A DNA stretch of 64,000 nt from Chrysomallon squamiferum (Eukaryota > Mollusca > Gastropoda > Neomphalida > Peltospiridae), in assembly GCA_012295275.1 (NCBI GenBank), contig CM022672.1, positions 27,180,930-27,244,929 on the forward strand, read 5' to 3'. Numbering within the stretch: position 1 is the first letter of the stretch; every line of letters begins with the position of its first letter. Below, in pieces: positions 60,506-64,000 of this stretch. Under the pieces are notes generated by a model. The model had not been told where the DNA came from. It searched no databases and worked only from the letters and a program-made list of their open reading frames with translations. Made by a program: the position numbers and the translations under genes.

Positions 60506-61706
60506 GCGTGTTGTAAATATTATTTTTATTCATGTATATGAAAGTTACAGTCCAAGAATTTCCAGGATCATGTATGGCAATGGTTTATTATTATTTTATT
60601 TAAATAAAAAAGAACAATGAAAAAAATGAAAAATGAAAATGGGAAACAAAAAAACCCAAGCAGTTCCAATAACAACAACACAGTAACAACATAATAATAA
60701 TTTTTGGATATGCATGTGTGTGTATGTGTGTTGTATAAACCAATAACATCTATATATATATATATGGTTAAGATAAATAATATATTATTTCTTGTTTATT
60801 TTATTTATTTTCATGCTGTTATTTTTGTTTCTTTGTTTTCCAAAAAGAACACACAGAAATAAACAAAAAAATATTTAATTATATTTCTTAAATGAACCAG
60901 CAGCAGTATTATGCACACTGATATCGTGTGTCCCAGATTTTGCAATTTCATCGTACTTCTTCCAGTAAAATGAACAACAACAGAAAATTTCATAATCTTT
61001 GATTAAAGACAAGACAAGACAGAACACGCCACTGTCACGTGTGATGTACCAGCGGGTGCACGAAGTTTACACAGACTGCAGTCACATCAAAGAAATTAGC
61101 TTCTCGCTGCTTCTGTGTGAAAACTTCGTGATTAAGTTACAGAGTCTGAATGGGAAGAAGAAACAGGACTCATGAAAGAAGCTGACTTCTTGGTGTTTCT
61201 CAGTGACACGTAATCTGGAACGTAATAAGGCTTTGTTCTGACTTCACTTCAGGTCTCATTACGTCATGTCATTTGTATTATTATTATTATTATTATTATT
61301 ATCGTTAAGTATGTTATAACATAACAACAACAACAACAATAAAGAAAGATAGAAATGAATAAATAAAGAAAGAAAGAAAGAATCCAAGAAAGAAAACCCA
61401 GACAAAACCTGTATCTATCACTGTAAATATCATTGCTTCTGGCCTGTCATTCTTTTTTCTGTTCTCAGTATATCTTATCTATCTGTTTGTCTCTCTACAT
61501 GCCCACTTACTTACCTGCCTGCCTACCTTTCAGTCCATCTATCTACCTATCTCTCTAACTCTCTACTTACCGACCTACCTAGCTATCTGTCTGTCTATCT
61601 ATCTATATATCTATATATCTATCTATCTATATCTATCTATCTATCTATCTATATCTATCTATCTATCTATATATCTATATATATATATATATATTATCAA
61701 ATTATC
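60506..61706. other. Non-coding DNA with (ATT)n and CTAT repeats
   Basis: Contains (TA)n at 60751-60766, (ATT)n at 61277-61301, (CAA)n at 61324-61339, GAAA units near 61360-61382, and a degenerate CTAT/CTGT region at 61480-61690. No gene recognised. Confidence 0.5.
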
Positions 61707-62033
61707 ATATTATCAAAAATTTATTTTTTGTTTTGTGAATCTCTTTTTTTTATTTCATATTCATGTCAGAGACAGACAGACAGACATACTGACAGACAGA
61801 CAGATATATATACATATACTGAGTTTTTCTTTCACTGCATGGTCGATTTTTGAACCTTTTTTCTGAATAATATAGATACCAATGTATTTTACAGGCTTAT
61901 TAACTGGAAGAATATTAAAATACATATGTATATATATCTGTGTGTCTGTCAGTATGTCTGTCTCTCTGTCTCTGACATGAATATGAAATTAAAAAAAGAT
62001 TTCACAAAACAAAAAATAAATTTTTGATAATAT
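61707..62033. mobile_element. Foldback / MITE-like inverted-repeat element
   Basis: Left arm 61707-61817 and right arm 61924-62033 are inverted copies of about 110 bp with few mismatches (both contain TTCATATTCATGTCAGAGAC in matching orientation). The inner arm parts carry GACA/TGTC units. The 106-nt spacer contains dispersed repeat copy B (61830-61920). No open frame and no clear target duplication. Confidence 0.75.
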
Positions 62034-63347
<1,314 letters not shown>

Positions 63348-63431
63348 TATATATGCATCTATGTATGCATGTGTGTGTGTGTATGCATGTATATATGTAT
63401 GTGTGTGTATATATGCATGTGTGTGTGGGTC

Positions 63432-63479
<48 letters not shown>
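63348..63479. repeat. (ATGT)/(GT)n compound microsatellite
   Basis: ATGT/GTGT units then uninterrupted (GT)n at 63439-63479. Confidence 0.93.
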
Positions 63480-63480
<1 letters not shown>

Positions 63481-63573
63481 TATATATAGGTATTGTGACT
63501 AAATTAAAGAAGAAATACAAAACCAAAAGTAAATCATTCGTTGGACCATGTGCTAAAATACACACACACAGAC

Positions 63574-64000
<427 letters not shown>

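Overview
The window is 64 kb of an AT-rich, intron-rich animal genome packed with simple repeats. It contains one protein-coding gene that I can reconstruct with confidence. This is a cytoplasmic intermediate filament (IF) protein gene on the minus strand, with seven coding exons between 16346 and 5976 and a predicted product of 457 residues. The rod has the long, lamin-type coil 1B found in protostome IF proteins. The exon lengths (187, 96, 156, 126 and 221 nt for exons 2 to 6) follow the vertebrate type III plan, with 126 nt added to exon 2. Together with the repeat landscape, this points to a protostome, most likely a gastropod or other mollusc. That assignment is inference.

Layout. Positions 1-5975 lie downstream of the gene and hold its 3' UTR, a 37-40 bp minisatellite and poly(A)/poly(T)/(ATT)n tracts. 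I found no lamin-tail exon there. Positions 5976-16346 hold the coding exons and introns. Intron 3 is a GC-AG intron, and tandem repeats sit just inside the donor side of introns 1, 2, 4 and 6. Positions 16347-16570 look like a compact promoter/5' UTR with a perfect CArG box next to an ETS-type site and a CAGCTG E-box.

Positions 16570-64000 contain no gene I can support. They hold many long microsatellites, notably (GA/CT)n, with one array of about 260 bp, plus (CA)n, (ATGT)n, (CATC)n and (AAT)n. They also hold two minisatellites (36 bp and 23 bp units), a decayed pogo/Tigger-like DNA transposon at 32228-32886, a foldback element at 61707-62033 whose spacer recurs at 60415-60505, a 22-bp perfect hairpin at 60286-60340, and tRNA-derived SINE-like heads. 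A cassette of about 50 bp embedded in (GA)n occurs four times near 22.6-23.2 kb and once more, inverted and identical over 56 nt, at 37.2 kb.

Most long reading frames in the window are translations of microsatellites (Ser-Leu, Arg-Glu, Cys-Val, Thr-His, Tyr or Ile runs) and are not genes.
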